From Lentisphaerae bacterium RIFOXYC12_FULL_60_16 (lineage in GTDB: Bacteria > Verrucomicrobiota > Kiritimatiellia > UBA8416 > YA12-FULL-60-10): a DNA stretch of 64,000 nucleotides. Position 1 is the first letter of the stretch. The number at the start of each line of letters is the position of its first letter. The DNA is taken from assembly GCA_001803315.1 (NCBI GenBank), contig MHBQ01000065.1, forward strand, positions 1-64,000, in the 5' to 3' direction. The notes beneath the pieces are model-generated. The model had not been told where the DNA came from. It did no database searches and saw nothing but the letters and a program-made list of their open reading frames with translations. Shown one piece after another: positions 53,702 through 62,611 of the stretch. The translations under genes were made by a program, and so were the position numbers.

Positions 53702-54880
53702 TCAGATACGCGGGACGTCGACTTCCTGCCCGCGCCGTTCCGACGATACATAGGCGGCATACGTGGCCAGCGTGGTGTCCATGGCCAATTCCCATCCGGA
53801 TTGAGGAGCGGTTCCATCCGCCGCACAGGTCATGAAATCCTGGAGCTCCGCCTGATACCCGATCGTGAAATTCTCGTCCGGCGCTGCCTGTGTCCAACCT
53901 TCCTTCGTGCTGGCCTTCTCGATCAGGTAAATATCGCGGTACTGGTCGTCGCGGGGATTATAGGTATCCATGAGACCGGCCGGACTCAAGTGACACCGGC
54001 TGCGATGATTGTTTGCGAACACCTCGACGTAATCGTATATCCCGCCCAGCACCACTTCCGAGGTGACGATATCGCCCACCATCCCGTCTTCAAACACCAC
54101 ATGGATCATCCCGTAATCTTCAATATCCAGGTAATCGGTCCGAATCATCTTCACATCACGATACGCCGGCTGACGGGTCAGTTCATGAACCCGGGCACTC
54201 ACGGCAATCGGACGGATCGGGCGGCCATCACGTGCAAGCCCCTCCACCCGCTTCAAGTACAGTAACGCACCCAGGGGATGAACCCCCTTGCCGATCAGGG
54301 AACCGCCTCCGGCATATTTCCATATCCCATAAACCGGAGAAGCCGATCCATTGTGAGACTCCTCGCCCATCATCCGCAGGATCTGGGCGCCGGTCTTCTC
54401 GATGATCTCACGCTCCTTCTGGATCCCGGGGGCATAGACGAAATTTTCGGCATATCCGAAACAGACTCCGGCCTTTTTGACCCGTTCATTCAACTGGACA
54501 AGCTGTTCCGTAACCGCATCCAGCATGGGTTGTTTGGATGCCCGATTCCCCCGGAAAGCGTCGTCACCCGGGGGGCCGAAATAACCGGTCAAAGGTTTTT
54601 CGCAAATCAAACCCTTGCCGGCCTCAATCGCCATACGAATACCGGGTTCATGGGCACACGGCGGGGAACAGATATCCAACACATCCACGTGATCAAGCAT
54701 GGCGGTGACATCACGAAAGACCGGTATGCCATGCGCCCGGCCGAAAGTCTCACGACTTTCCGCCCGCAGCGACGTGATGGCCGTGATTTCAACCTGCACG
54801 CCGTAGACCCGGCGCAGGCAGGCAACATGGAATTGCCCGGCAAACCCAGCGCCGATTATCCCCACGCGGATTTTTTTCAT
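53702..54880 (-). CDS. Gfo/Idh/MocA-family oxidoreductase (first in the operon)
   Basis: A 392-residue member with RVGIIGAGFAGQFH, DICSPPCAHEPG, ICEKPLTGYFGPPGD and KYAGGGSLIGKGVHPLGALLYL. The insert after EKPLTGYFG and the long middle part set it apart from the other two family members in this operon. The start at 54880 (MKKIRVG) is chosen; a TTG at 54901 would overlap the stop of the epimerase gene. Substrate unknown. Confidence 0.86.
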   Translation of the reverse strand: MKKIRVGIIGAGFAGQFHVACLRRVYGVQVEITAITSLRAESRETFGRAHGIPVFRDVTAMLDHVDVLDICSPPCAHEPGIRMAIEAGKGLICEKPLTGYFGPPGDDAFRGNRASKQPMLDAVTEQLVQLNERVKKAGVCFGYAENFVYAPGIQKEREIIEKTGAQILRMMGEESHNGSASPVYGIWKYAGGGSLIGKGVHPLGALLYLKRVEGLARDGRPIRPIAVSARVHELTRQPAYRDVKMIRTDYLDIEDYGMIHVVFEDGMVGDIVTSEVVLGGIYDYVEVFANNHRSRCHLSPAGLMDTYNPRDDQYRDIYLIEKASTKEGWTQAAPDENFTIGYQAELQDFMTCAADGTAPQSGWELAMDTTLATYAAYVSSERRGQEVDVPRI

Positions 54881-54897
54881 CGGATTCGCCGGCATCC

Positions 54898-55929
54898 TCA
54901 ATATTTGCCGTTCTGTGTTTCAAAATGCGTGGTTTTGCCAAGACTTTCCCCACCCTTGCTCACCCAGTGCGCGATCCATTCAATCACGGTGCCGAGGGGT
55001 ACGGAGGGATTGCCGAACAACTGGTTCGCTTTACGCGCATTGTTCAGGTATCCACGCCCATTTTCTTCACCGGTAAAGGTAGCGGGCTTGCCCATCAACC
55101 GGCCAAACTCCATGGCCGCTTCCCGAATCGAAAAGGTTTCGGGGCCGGTGACGTTGAGAATGGTCGCCGGTGAACTGGCCAGTTCCAGCGCCTGCAACAC
55201 CTGTGAACAGGCATCACCCTGCCAGATCACATTGGCAAAACCCGTCGTCACATCCACCGGTTGCCCCTTCCAGACCCGTTCCGCCACATCGAACAAGACA
55301 CCGTACCGCAACTCCACGGCATAATTGAGGCGGATATGGACCACGCGTTCCCCTTTTTGTTCGGAGAAATAATCAAACATTCGCTCCCGACCGAGACAGG
55401 ATTGCGCATATTCGCCAATCGGGTCGGGGGGCAGGGTTTCAGTTGCACCACACGTCTTCATATCCAGGACGGGATAGACACACCCGGTGGAGAAAGCGGC
55501 GATCCGCGAACGGGTAAATACACGGGCCACATTGTGCGGCACCATCACGTTGATCGCCCAGGTCAGCGATTCACTCCCGGTGGAACCGAACTTGCGTCCC
55601 ACCATGTAGACGATATTTTCGATCGCCGGCAGTTTGGCCACGGCATCAGGATCCATCAAGTCACAGGTCATGGTCTCAACCCCTTGATTGGCAAGGGATT
55701 CAAGCGCTTTCGGCATGACATCGACCGCCACCACCCGCTTCTTGAGACCGGCGGCCTGCAACGCCCGTCGCGCCAGCAGGGTCATGGTAGGGCCAACCTT
55801 GCCGCCGGCGCCCAGAATCATGATATCCCCGGACAAGCGCTTCATGGCGGCCACCAGCGAATCGCCGGGTGTCGTCAGGATGTCGTCCAACTGTTTAACG
55901 GTTTCAATGTGCTTCGGCAGATTATGCAT
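54898..55929 (-). CDS. NAD-dependent epimerase/dehydratase-family protein with altered active site
   Basis: A 343-residue short-chain-type enzyme, first gene of the long operon. The NAD motif is ILGAGGKVGPT and the Ser/Tyr region reads FSTGCVYPVLD and GEYAQSCLGRERMF. The usual Y-x-x-x-K catalytic pair is therefore Y-x-x-x-C, without the lysine. The rest (VTTGFANVIWQGDACSQ, LNVTGPETFSIRE) follows the sugar-epimerase layout. It may act on a nucleotide-free sugar or use a different proton relay. A promoter and a hairpin lie upstream. Confidence 0.83.
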   Translation of the reverse strand: MHNLPKHIETVKQLDDILTTPGDSLVAAMKRLSGDIMILGAGGKVGPTMTLLARRALQAAGLKKRVVAVDVMPKALESLANQGVETMTCDLMDPDAVAKLPAIENIVYMVGRKFGSTGSESLTWAINVMVPHNVARVFTRSRIAAFSTGCVYPVLDMKTCGATETLPPDPIGEYAQSCLGRERMFDYFSEQKGERVVHIRLNYAVELRYGVLFDVAERVWKGQPVDVTTGFANVIWQGDACSQVLQALELASSPATILNVTGPETFSIREAAMEFGRLMGKPATFTGEENGRGYLNNARKANQLFGNPSVPLGTVIEWIAHWVSKGGESLGKTTHFETQNGKY

Positions 55930-55953
55930 GATGAGTTCTCCTGGATGAATTCC

Positions 55954-55971
55954 CCGGTTCCCCGCAACCGG
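55954..55971. promoter_or_regulatory. Inverted repeat in the leader of the long operon
   Basis: CCGGTT and AACCGG pair perfectly around 6 bases, between the promoter and the start codon at 55929. Either an operator or a short mRNA hairpin. Confidence 0.35.
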
Positions 55972-55986
55972 ACAAAATACGCGTAG

Positions 55987-56017
55987 ACTATAGCATTGCG
56001 CCGGCTGGCATAGTCAA
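55987..56017 (-). promoter_or_regulatory. Promoter of the long operon
   Basis: TTGACT (56012-56017) and TATAGT (55987-55992) on the minus strand, both 5 of 6, with a rather long 19-base spacer, about 55 bases before the first start codon. Confidence 0.5.
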
Positions 56018-56023
56018 GACGCA

Positions 56024-56578
56024 TCAGGCCTGTTTGACAAAATGCTTCAACCAGGCCATCAGCCCCTGTTCACCGGCGGCATCGTAACGTCGGTTATCCA
56101 CACAGGATTCCTTGGCAATGGCCACCAGCGGGGTATATCCCGACTTACCCTCATGTACGCTGGTCTTGCGGAATAATCCGCCCTTCTCTCCGGTCGTGGA
56201 CGACAAGACCACGATTGGAATGCCCGATTTCCGGCCGGCCGCTTCATACTCTTTTTTGAGGGCATCAATCACGGCCCAGCCATCCATGACCGGCATGTTG
56301 AGATCCAGAACGATCAGCAGCGGATCGTGCACATGCTTGGCACGGATCAACACCAGTTGCTCCAGGGCCTCACGTCCGTTTGACGCCTGGTATATCGCCA
56401 GTTTCGGATCCGACAGGCGGACATCCCGTGCCACCTTCATGCGGATGGACTTCTCATCATCCACCAGGAGAACCGAATTACTGTTGGGATCCATGCTGTG
56501 CCGTATGGAATCCAGAAAGTCATGATACGAGGTTTGACCCAGATCCTGTTCATCCAATACCAGTCGTTGTGCCGTCAT
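56024..56578 (-). CDS. Single-domain response regulator
   Basis: A 184-residue protein with one receiver domain and no DNA-binding output. The acidic pocket is LLVDDEKS, the phospho-acceptor Asp is in LIVLDLNMPVMDG, and VVLSSTTGE holds the Ser/Thr. It has an N-terminal extension of about 35 residues and a long insert in the last third. Its start at 56578 overlaps the stop of the kinase gene (ATGA), so the two form a pair. Confidence 0.87.
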   Translation of the reverse strand: MTAQRLVLDEQDLGQTSYHDFLDSIRHSMDPNSNSVLLVDDEKSIRMKVARDVRLSDPKLAIYQASNGREALEQLVLIRAKHVHDPLLIVLDLNMPVMDGWAVIDALKKEYEAAGRKSGIPIVVLSSTTGEKGGLFRKTSVHEGKSGYTPLVAIAKESCVDNRRYDAAGEQGLMAWLKHFVKQA

Positions 56579-57810
56579 GTTGTTTCCTCCTGTTGCAACT
56601 CGATCCGGAAGGTCGTTCCCGTGGGCCCGGTCTCGCACCGGATCGTTCCGCCATGAACATCCACGATTTTCTTGGCAATCGTCAAACCAAGACCGGTTCC
56701 GCCTTCTTTTTTTGTCTTGAATGGAATAAACAGGTTGTCGGCGATCTCGGACGGCATGCCCGGTCCGTTATCGGACACCGTAAGGACCAATCCGCCCGTG
56801 TCGGACGGCGCCGCTGTCAGGCGAACGGCGGGGACCGCCCCTCCGCCATGCTGACGCAATACTTCCACGGCATTCTTGCACAGATTGAACAGCGCCATCT
56901 TCATTTGTTCAACATCCATCCGAAAATCCGTAATGCCGGAATCCACCGATTCCCCGACCCCGATCGCCTCCGCGCCCATGTCACGGACCAGGGCGCGAGT
57001 CGAGACCACCACTTCATGCACCAGGGCAGCCACTTCCCGCATCTCGAACCGTGGTTCATACACCTTGGTCAATTGCAGGTATTTCTTGGCAAGTTCAGCG
57101 CCTTCCCGGACCGCCGTCTCGGCCAGCGAGAAATCCTCGCGGGTTGTCGCGTTGGCCCAGGTGGGCACCGAGGCCGTAAGATCATCGGCCAGACAATTCA
57201 ACCAGGACAACCCGCCGATCAGCTTGTTCTTCAGTTCATGGATGACCTGATACGAGGTCTGTCTCAATTTCATGACTTCCAACCCGAACGCAATCAACGG
57301 AAGCGTACCGAACACCGGTCGGAACGTTTCGGCAAACACGGTGTCCTGCTGAAATTCCGCGGGTTCAAATTCCCGGCGGGCCACCCCGTCGCACTGCCCG
57401 TCCAGCACATCCCGATCAAACAGGAGTTGTACCGCCCCCATGTTCCGACGCGCATGATCGGCATTGCCGCGGGCATGAACCGACGGAATGGGGATGCTCA
57501 GGAGGTAACGGGTCTGCCGCTGAATCTGACGGTCAACCCCGTCATAATGCCGTTTGTCGCCCGGCGCAAACGTGTAGATGACCCGATCCCGGTTGACCGT
57601 GTCGCCGGCGATGCTGTTCAGCGGAACCCGCATACCGATCAAGGACGGCTGATCGGCAAACAGGAACTGGAGATAGGGTCCCTCCTCGCCCAGGATCGAC
57701 CCTCCCGTGGCCCCCGCCAGACGGATGCACGTGTCCAACGCACACTTCAGCAATTCATCCGGTGTGCTGCTGAAACTCAACCGGACCAAATCCTGCAAGT
57801 GCGTTTCCAT
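56575..57810 (-). CDS. Sensor histidine kinase with GAF-like N-terminus
   Basis: A 411-residue soluble kinase. Residues about 5-170 look like a GAF sensor (LLKCALDTCIRLAGATGGSIL). The phospho-acceptor His is in QVIHELKNKLIGG, the H-E-x-x-N-x-L form seen in one kinase subgroup. The ATPase has N-box NLCKNAVEV, G1 SDNGPGMP and G2 GGTGLGLTIAKKI. No membrane span is seen, so it senses an internal cue. ATG at 57810 is chosen; a TTG at 57834 is possible. It follows a NahK-like kinase gene on the same strand and pairs with the regulator after it. Confidence 0.86.
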   Translation of the reverse strand: METHLQDLVRLSFSSTPDELLKCALDTCIRLAGATGGSILGEEGPYLQFLFADQPSLIGMRVPLNSIAGDTVNRDRVIYTFAPGDKRHYDGVDRQIQRQTRYLLSIPIPSVHARGNADHARRNMGAVQLLFDRDVLDGQCDGVARREFEPAEFQQDTVFAETFRPVFGTLPLIAFGLEVMKLRQTSYQVIHELKNKLIGGLSWLNCLADDLTASVPTWANATTREDFSLAETAVREGAELAKKYLQLTKVYEPRFEMREVAALVHEVVVSTRALVRDMGAEAIGVGESVDSGITDFRMDVEQMKMALFNLCKNAVEVLRQHGGGAVPAVRLTAAPSDTGGLVLTVSDNGPGMPSEIADNLFIPFKTKKEGGTGLGLTIAKKIVDVHGGTIRCETGPTGTTFRIELQQEETT

Positions 57811-57867
57811 GGCAATCAATTTAGCCTGAAACAAACCGTTGCGGCCAGTGGTTTCTAACGCCCCGGG

Positions 57868-58980
57868 TCAGCGGCTGAAGCAACGAACACATTCCTGCAT
57901 GGCGGATTCCTGATGTTCGATGGATTCCACCAGTTTGAACTGGGTCCGGCATCGGTCCAGATTGTGCCCCGGTCGATGCACTTTGAAGTATACGTCCCCG
58001 GCCAGGTAATCGGTGAGGAAGCGGATGCCGATTTCCAGGGTGATCAGCTTACCGCTGAAAGGAAGCAAATCACGTTCTGCCGGGGTCAGGAAGGCCCCGG
58101 CCGATTCCAGGTATCCCTGCACCAGCGCCTCGAAGAGGTCGAGCTTTAGGCACACTTTGGAGAGATCCCGTTCATCCTCGGCGCTGGGACTGGTGGAGGT
58201 CCGCACCATGTCACCGAAGTCATACAAGGCCAGACCGGGCATGACGGTATCCAGATCGATCACACAAATCCCCTGGTGCGTGGTGCTGTCCAGCATGACA
58301 TTGTTGATTTTCGTATCATTGTGCGTCACCCGCTCCGGAATCAAGCCCTGCTCCAAGTGGTCGATCAACACACGCGTCACGGGCTCGTGCCCCAGCACAA
58401 AGTCGATTTCCGCGCGGGCGGTTGCCGCCCGATTGGCAACATCCTGTTCCAGGACACGTTGAAACGCCTGAAAACGTTTTGGCGTATGGTGAAAATCCGG
58501 GATGGTTTCATGCAAACGTCCTCCGGGCAAATCCGTCAACAGGGATTGAAATTCACCGAAGGCACGCGCGGCCTCATACGCAATTCGCGGGCTCTCGACA
58601 AAATCGACCGAGCGTGTTTGTTCAATGAAATGGTAGGTCCGCCAGGTATTCCCTTCGGCATCCACAAAATGGGTCTTCCCGTCACGTGTGGGAACCAGCG
58701 ACAAGGCCCGCCGCGCAGAATCCGGAACACCGGCCGCCGCCATACGCCGGTGCTGGTGTTCGGTTACCCGGGAAATATTCTCCATGACCTGGCCCGGTTG
58801 TCGGAACACCGTGTGGTTGATCCGCTGATGGATGAAACGATGCGGGGTGCCGTCCTGGTCGAAACTAGCCAGGAAGGTATCGTTGATATGCCCGTTCCCG
58901 TAGGGTTCCACACCCAGAAAACGGCCAGGGGTCTGGAATTGACCTGCAATGGCCGCTACATCATACCCCGCCTTTACCAT
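57868..58980 (-). CDS. N-acetylhexosamine kinase-like phosphotransferase
   Basis: A 370-residue kinase of the aminoglycoside phosphotransferase fold, very like bifidobacterial NahK (LnpB): GVEPYGNGHINDTFL, RVTHNDTKINNVMLD with the catalytic Asp, VIDLDTVMPG with the metal Asp, and LLPFSGKLITLEIGIRFLTDYLAGD (read in parts). NahK phosphorylates the anomeric position of N-acetylgalactosamine or N-acetylglucosamine. Similarity was judged from memory of the family. It shares a divergent control region with the sugar kinase gene at 59117. Confidence 0.8.
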   Translation of the reverse strand: MVKAGYDVAAIAGQFQTPGRFLGVEPYGNGHINDTFLASFDQDGTPHRFIHQRINHTVFRQPGQVMENISRVTEHQHRRMAAAGVPDSARRALSLVPTRDGKTHFVDAEGNTWRTYHFIEQTRSVDFVESPRIAYEAARAFGEFQSLLTDLPGGRLHETIPDFHHTPKRFQAFQRVLEQDVANRAATARAEIDFVLGHEPVTRVLIDHLEQGLIPERVTHNDTKINNVMLDSTTHQGICVIDLDTVMPGLALYDFGDMVRTSTSPSAEDERDLSKVCLKLDLFEALVQGYLESAGAFLTPAERDLLPFSGKLITLEIGIRFLTDYLAGDVYFKVHRPGHNLDRCRTQFKLVESIEHQESAMQECVRCFSR

Positions 58981-59011
58981 CCCATCCGCCTTCCTGAAAC
59001 AGAAACCACCG

Positions 59012-59037
59012 TGTTTCGCTCGTTGACAGACGAAACA
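59012..59037. promoter_or_regulatory. Operator between the nahK-like and kdgK-like genes
   Basis: TGTTTCG (59012-59018) and CGAAACA (59031-59037) are a perfect 7-bp inverted repeat around the plus-strand -35 box, and the second arm also covers the minus-strand -10. A third half-site GAAACA lies at 58996-59001. One regulator bound here would control both genes. Confidence 0.55.
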
Positions 59038-59050
59038 TATTTCTTATACA
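59023..59050 (+). promoter_or_regulatory. Promoter of the kdgK-like gene
   Basis: Perfect TTGACA (59023-59028) and TATACA (59045-59050), 16 bases apart, about 67 bases before the start codon. Confidence 0.6.
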
Positions 59051-59061
59051 AAGCGCGTCAA
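59034..59061 (-). promoter_or_regulatory. Promoter of the nahK-like gene
   Basis: TTGACG (59056-59061) and TATGTT (59034-59039) on the minus strand, 16 bases apart. It interlocks with the plus-strand promoter, so the two polymerases would compete. Confidence 0.55.
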
Positions 59062-59116
59062 TGCAATTCATAAGAAAAAGTGCGGTTGCCGGCAAACCAT
59101 CCGGGAAGGAAAACCC

Positions 59117-60217
59117 ATGAGCATTTTAACTATCAAGCCGCTTGCATCCTGCAAATATTCCGTTCTTTCCCTGGGCGAGATCATGCTGCGTCTTGACCCC
59201 GGGGAAGGTCGCATCCGTACAACCCGATCATTCACTGCGTGGGAAGGCGGCGGCGAATACAATGTCGCACGCGCCATCCGCAAGTGTTTCCGCATGCCGG
59301 CTGCCGTGGTCACCGCCTTTGCCGACAACGATGTCGGTCGTCTGCTTGAGGATTGCATCCTGCAGGGAGGCGTCGACACGTCCCTGATCCGCTGGATCCC
59401 CTATGATGGCGTCGGCCGGACCGTCCGCAATGGCTTGAACTTCACGGAACGGGGTTTCGGCCTTCGCGGCGCCGTGGGGATATCCGACCGGGGATTCACC
59501 GCTGCCTCCCAGTTGAAACGCGGCGATATCGACTGGAACCATATATTCGGCACCCTGGGTGTCCAATGGCTCCATACCGGCGGCATTTTCGCCGGCCTCT
59601 CGGAAACCACCCCGGGAGTCGTCGAGGAAGCCATGGAAGCCGCCCACCGGCACGGCACCATCATTTCCTATGATCTCAATTACCGATCCTCCCTCTGGAA
59701 AACCATCGGCGGCCAGAAAAAAGCCCAGGAAGTCAACCGGTCACTGGCCCGATATGTGGATGTCATGATCGGCAACGAGGAGGACTTCACCGCCGCCCTC
59801 GGTTTCAAGGTGGATGGTGTGGATGAACACCTCGCGTCGCTGGATGTAAACAATTTCCGGAAAATGATCGAACAGGCAGTCAAAACCTATCCCAACTTCA
59901 AGGTGGTTGCCACGACCCTGCGCACGGTAAAAACCGCCACCGTGAATGATTGGGGCGCCATCTGCTACGCCGGCAACCAGTTTTATGAAGCCATGCTGCG
60001 CAAGGATCTGGAAATACTTGACCGGGTGGGTGGCGGCGACAGTTTTGCATCCGGCCTGATCTATGGATTCATCACCACGGGTGATCCAGCCGTAGCCGTC
60101 AATTGCGGCGCCGCCCACGGGGCGCTTGCCATGACCACACCGGGCGACACCTCCATGGCATCGCTGGACGAGGTTGAGAAACTCATGAAGGGCGGCAGCG
60201 CCCGCGTGGTCCGCTGA
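59117..60217 (+). CDS. PfkB-family sugar kinase, KDG kinase-like
   Basis: A 366-residue ribokinase-type enzyme. It begins SLGEIMLRLDPGEGRIRTT, has EGGGEYNVARAI for substrate binding, ISYDLNYRSSLW, IGNEEDFTAALG and the catalytic motif DRVGGGDSFASGL with its Asp. The overall layout matches 2-keto-3-deoxygluconate kinases, though a different sugar is possible. GGAAGGAAAA precedes the ATG. Divergent from the NahK-like gene with a shared operator, so the two probably answer one sugar signal. Confidence 0.87.
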   Translation: MSILTIKPLASCKYSVLSLGEIMLRLDPGEGRIRTTRSFTAWEGGGEYNVARAIRKCFRMPAAVVTAFADNDVGRLLEDCILQGGVDTSLIRWIPYDGVGRTVRNGLNFTERGFGLRGAVGISDRGFTAASQLKRGDIDWNHIFGTLGVQWLHTGGIFAGLSETTPGVVEEAMEAAHRHGTIISYDLNYRSSLWKTIGGQKKAQEVNRSLARYVDVMIGNEEDFTAALGFKVDGVDEHLASLDVNNFRKMIEQAVKTYPNFKVVATTLRTVKTATVNDWGAICYAGNQFYEAMLRKDLEILDRVGGGDSFASGLIYGFITTGDPAVAVNCGAAHGALAMTTPGDTSMASLDEVEKLMKGGSARVVR

Positions 60218-60233
60218 ACCCCGCGTTCGCAGG

Positions 60234-61031
60234 TTACAAGGCGCCGAAAAATATACTGGTGAAGCTGACCACCGGCGAGGTTTCGCGGAAATCGTCGACG
60301 GCATTCCGCACATCGTCCAGCAGGCCATTCACCTGCCGGTACAGTGTATCGTCCTGCATGAACTTGCCCAGGGTCCCCTCCCCTTGTTCCAGGCGATCCG
60401 TCACCAGCTTAAGGGACGCCACGGCAGCCGACAGGTCCCGGTAAACCACATCGTCGGTTGAGAGTAATTTCCCCAAGGTTCCTTCTCCACGGTTCAGGCG
60501 ATCGCTGATTTCCCTGAAACCGGCAATCATGTCCCGCAAATTGTCCACCATCTTGCCCTCCACCACGCCACCGCGGATCTCGTTAATGATTTTCGCCGCA
60601 TCGGACATGATGTTAAAGGGATCCTGTCCGCGGATCAGGGCATCCGCGGGAAGCATCGGATGATCCGCCGCCCCTTCATGGATCAGCATATGACGGCCGC
60701 CCAGGATGGAGGTGGTTTCGATCTGGATGCGGTAATCCGTACGCATCTGCAGCTGTTTGTCGAGCGTCAGGACAACCTTCACGCCGGATTGATTGGTATC
60801 CAGCATCATCGCTTTCACCTTGCCCACCTGCATTCCCCGAGCCACGACGCTGTCACCGTCACGCAATCCCATCACATCGGTAAAATGCACATCCATGCGA
60901 AACTTGGTTCCGAACCAGGTCTCGCGCGACAGGATGATGGTAAAATAGGCAAGCCCCAACAGGACCATCACGATGAACGACCCCACGATCACCTCAACCG
61001 TCGTTTCCCTTGAAATCCAATCCCGTTTCAT
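60234..61031 (-). CDS. mlaD: MCE-domain lipid transport protein MlaD
   Basis: Periplasmic substrate-binding part of the Mla lipid transporter. The 265-residue protein has one N-terminal membrane helix (VIVGSFIVMVLLGLAYFTII), an MCE domain (about 42-120, FTDVMGLRDGDSVVARGMQVGKV in parts) and a helical tail with two GEGTLGK-type repeats that usually form a channel or bridge. The ATG at 61031 overlaps the stop of mlaF. Last gene of the operon; no mlaC or mlaB is seen in the window. Confidence 0.88.
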   Translation of the reverse strand: MKRDWISRETTVEVIVGSFIVMVLLGLAYFTIILSRETWFGTKFRMDVHFTDVMGLRDGDSVVARGMQVGKVKAMMLDTNQSGVKVVLTLDKQLQMRTDYRIQIETTSILGGRHMLIHEGAADHPMLPADALIRGQDPFNIMSDAAKIINEIRGGVVEGKMVDNLRDMIAGFREISDRLNRGEGTLGKLLSTDDVVYRDLSAAVASLKLVTDRLEQGEGTLGKFMQDDTLYRQVNGLLDDVRNAVDDFRETSPVVSFTSIFFGAL

Positions 61032-61789
61032 TCCGATTTCCTTTCCCACCCGCCCGTCCGCGTAATGTATTGCGCTTCCAGGAACGCTTTCACTTCCGGC
61101 TGTTCAGACTGTACGAAACGGTCCGGATCAGCCAGCTCGACGATCCGACCGTCATGCAACATGGCGATACGGGTCCCGATCGACAAGGCACTGTGCATGT
61201 CGTGTGTCACCACCACGCTGGTAATCCCCATGTCGCGCCGCATCTGTTCAATGAGGGTATCGATGGTTCGCGCGGTCACGGGATCCAGTCCTGACGTGGG
61301 TTCATCATAGAGCACGATCTCCGGCTTGCCCACAATGGCACGTGCAAGCCCCGCCCGTTTACGCATGCCGCCCGATATCTCGGAGGGCTGTTTGTTGGCA
61401 TCCGCTTGCAGGCCGACCATCTCCAGCACCCGGTGAACCCGTTCCTGAATTTCATCTTCCGAAGCATCCGTATTCTCGCGAAGCGGCAACGCCACATTTT
61501 CCGCCAGATTGAGCCATGCCAGCAGGGCGCCACCCTGGAACAGGTAACCAAACCGTTCACGGATACGTCTCAGGTCATCCCCCCGCGCCTCACTGACACA
61601 GGTGTCTCCCACCCAAACCTTGCCTTGATCCGGTGTCATCAGACGCACCATATGCTTGAGTGTCACGCTTTTCCCGACACCGGAGGGCCCCACAATGACA
61701 AACGTCTCGCCTTGCTGGATATCGAAATCAACGCCGTCGAGCACCTGCCGTCCGCCCAACGATTTTTGAACCTTTTCAAAACGAATCAT
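61028..61789 (-). CDS. mlaF: Mla lipid transport ATPase MlaF
   Basis: ATPase that drives lipid movement between the two membranes. The 253-residue protein has Walker A GPSGVGKSV, signature ISGGMRKRAGLARAI, the MlaF-type Walker B VLYDEPTSGLDP and VVTHDM. The ATG at 61789 is chosen; two GTG codons at 61798 and 61795 lie directly after the mlaE stop and cannot be excluded. Confidence 0.92.
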   Translation of the reverse strand: MIRFEKVQKSLGGRQVLDGVDFDIQQGETFVIVGPSGVGKSVTLKHMVRLMTPDQGKVWVGDTCVSEARGDDLRRIRERFGYLFQGGALLAWLNLAENVALPLRENTDASEDEIQERVHRVLEMVGLQADANKQPSEISGGMRKRAGLARAIVGKPEIVLYDEPTSGLDPVTARTIDTLIEQMRRDMGITSVVVTHDMHSALSIGTRIAMLHDGRIVELADPDRFVQSEQPEVKAFLEAQYITRTGGWERKSE

Positions 61790-61798
61790 ATGCACCAC

Positions 61799-62611
61799 TC
61801 AATAAAACAGGCGGGTTACGATATACCCGGTGATTAAAATCAACAGAAACGAAACAATCACCGACCGGCGGGTGGACAATCCAACCCCGACGGCGCCACG
61901 GGTGGTGGCGAATCCCTCGTGCGAGGCAACCACGGTAATAAGAATACCAAAAATAACGGCCTTCAATACGCCGACAAACAGATCCTTCACTTCAGCAAAG
62001 CGGGTGGCATTATCCAGATAGGCCTCCCAGGAGACACCCAATTGCGTCATCCCCACCAAACCTCCACCGAGCAACCCCAGCACACAGGTGTAAAACGACA
62101 GCAACGGCGTCATGATGGTCATCGCAATCAGGCGTGGCATCACCAGGAAGCGTACCGGATCGATGGACATGATCTCCAACGCATCAATTTCCTCGGAAAT
62201 GGTCATGGTCCCCAACTGGGCGGTGATGGCCGATCCCACGCAGGCAGCCAGGATCAACCCGGTCATAAACGGCCCCATCTCGCGCAACATGGACACCATA
62301 ACCGCGGTGCCGATATTCACCTCCTGGTTGAACCGGCGCAACTCGATCCCGGTCTGCAGGGCCAGGATCATACCGGTGAACAGGGCCACAATGGTGATGA
62401 CACCCAGGCTCTTGATGCCCGAAATATACATCTGCCCCAGGATCTCGCGGCGGCTCCGGCTCGTCAACGCATGGCGAAACGATCGCACCGCGGCAATCAA
62501 CAACAAGGTGGCAATTCCGGTCTGCTGGCAGGCATGCATTGCCAGGCGACCCACCCGTCCCACCCAGTTATTGGGCGGCGGATAATATTCAACCTCCTTG
62601 ATCACCGTCAC
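61799..62611 (-). CDS. mlaE: Mla lipid transport permease MlaE
   Basis: Inner membrane permease of 270 residues with five or so hydrophobic segments. It carries the MlaE-family pattern: SLGVITIVALFTGMILALQ, RELGPFMTGLILAACVGSAI (here REMGPF), AQLGTMTISEEIDALEIM and PRLIAMTIMTPLL. It overlaps the upstream repeat-protein gene by ATGA, linking the two in translation. Confidence 0.92.
   Translation of the reverse strand: MTVIKEVEYYPPPNNWVGRVGRLAMHACQQTGIATLLLIAAVRSFRHALTSRSRREILGQMYISGIKSLGVITIVALFTGMILALQTGIELRRFNQEVNIGTAVMVSMLREMGPFMTGLILAACVGSAITAQLGTMTISEEIDALEIMSIDPVRFLVMPRLIAMTIMTPLLSFYTCVLGLLGGGLVGMTQLGVSWEAYLDNATRFAEVKDLFVGVLKAVIFGILITVVASHEGFATTRGAVGVGLSTRRSVIVSFLLILITGYIVTRLFY

Noticed and set aside
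55261-55986. 241-codon open frame opposite the epimerase gene
   Set aside because: It mirrors the epimerase gene and covers its promoter region; no motif found.
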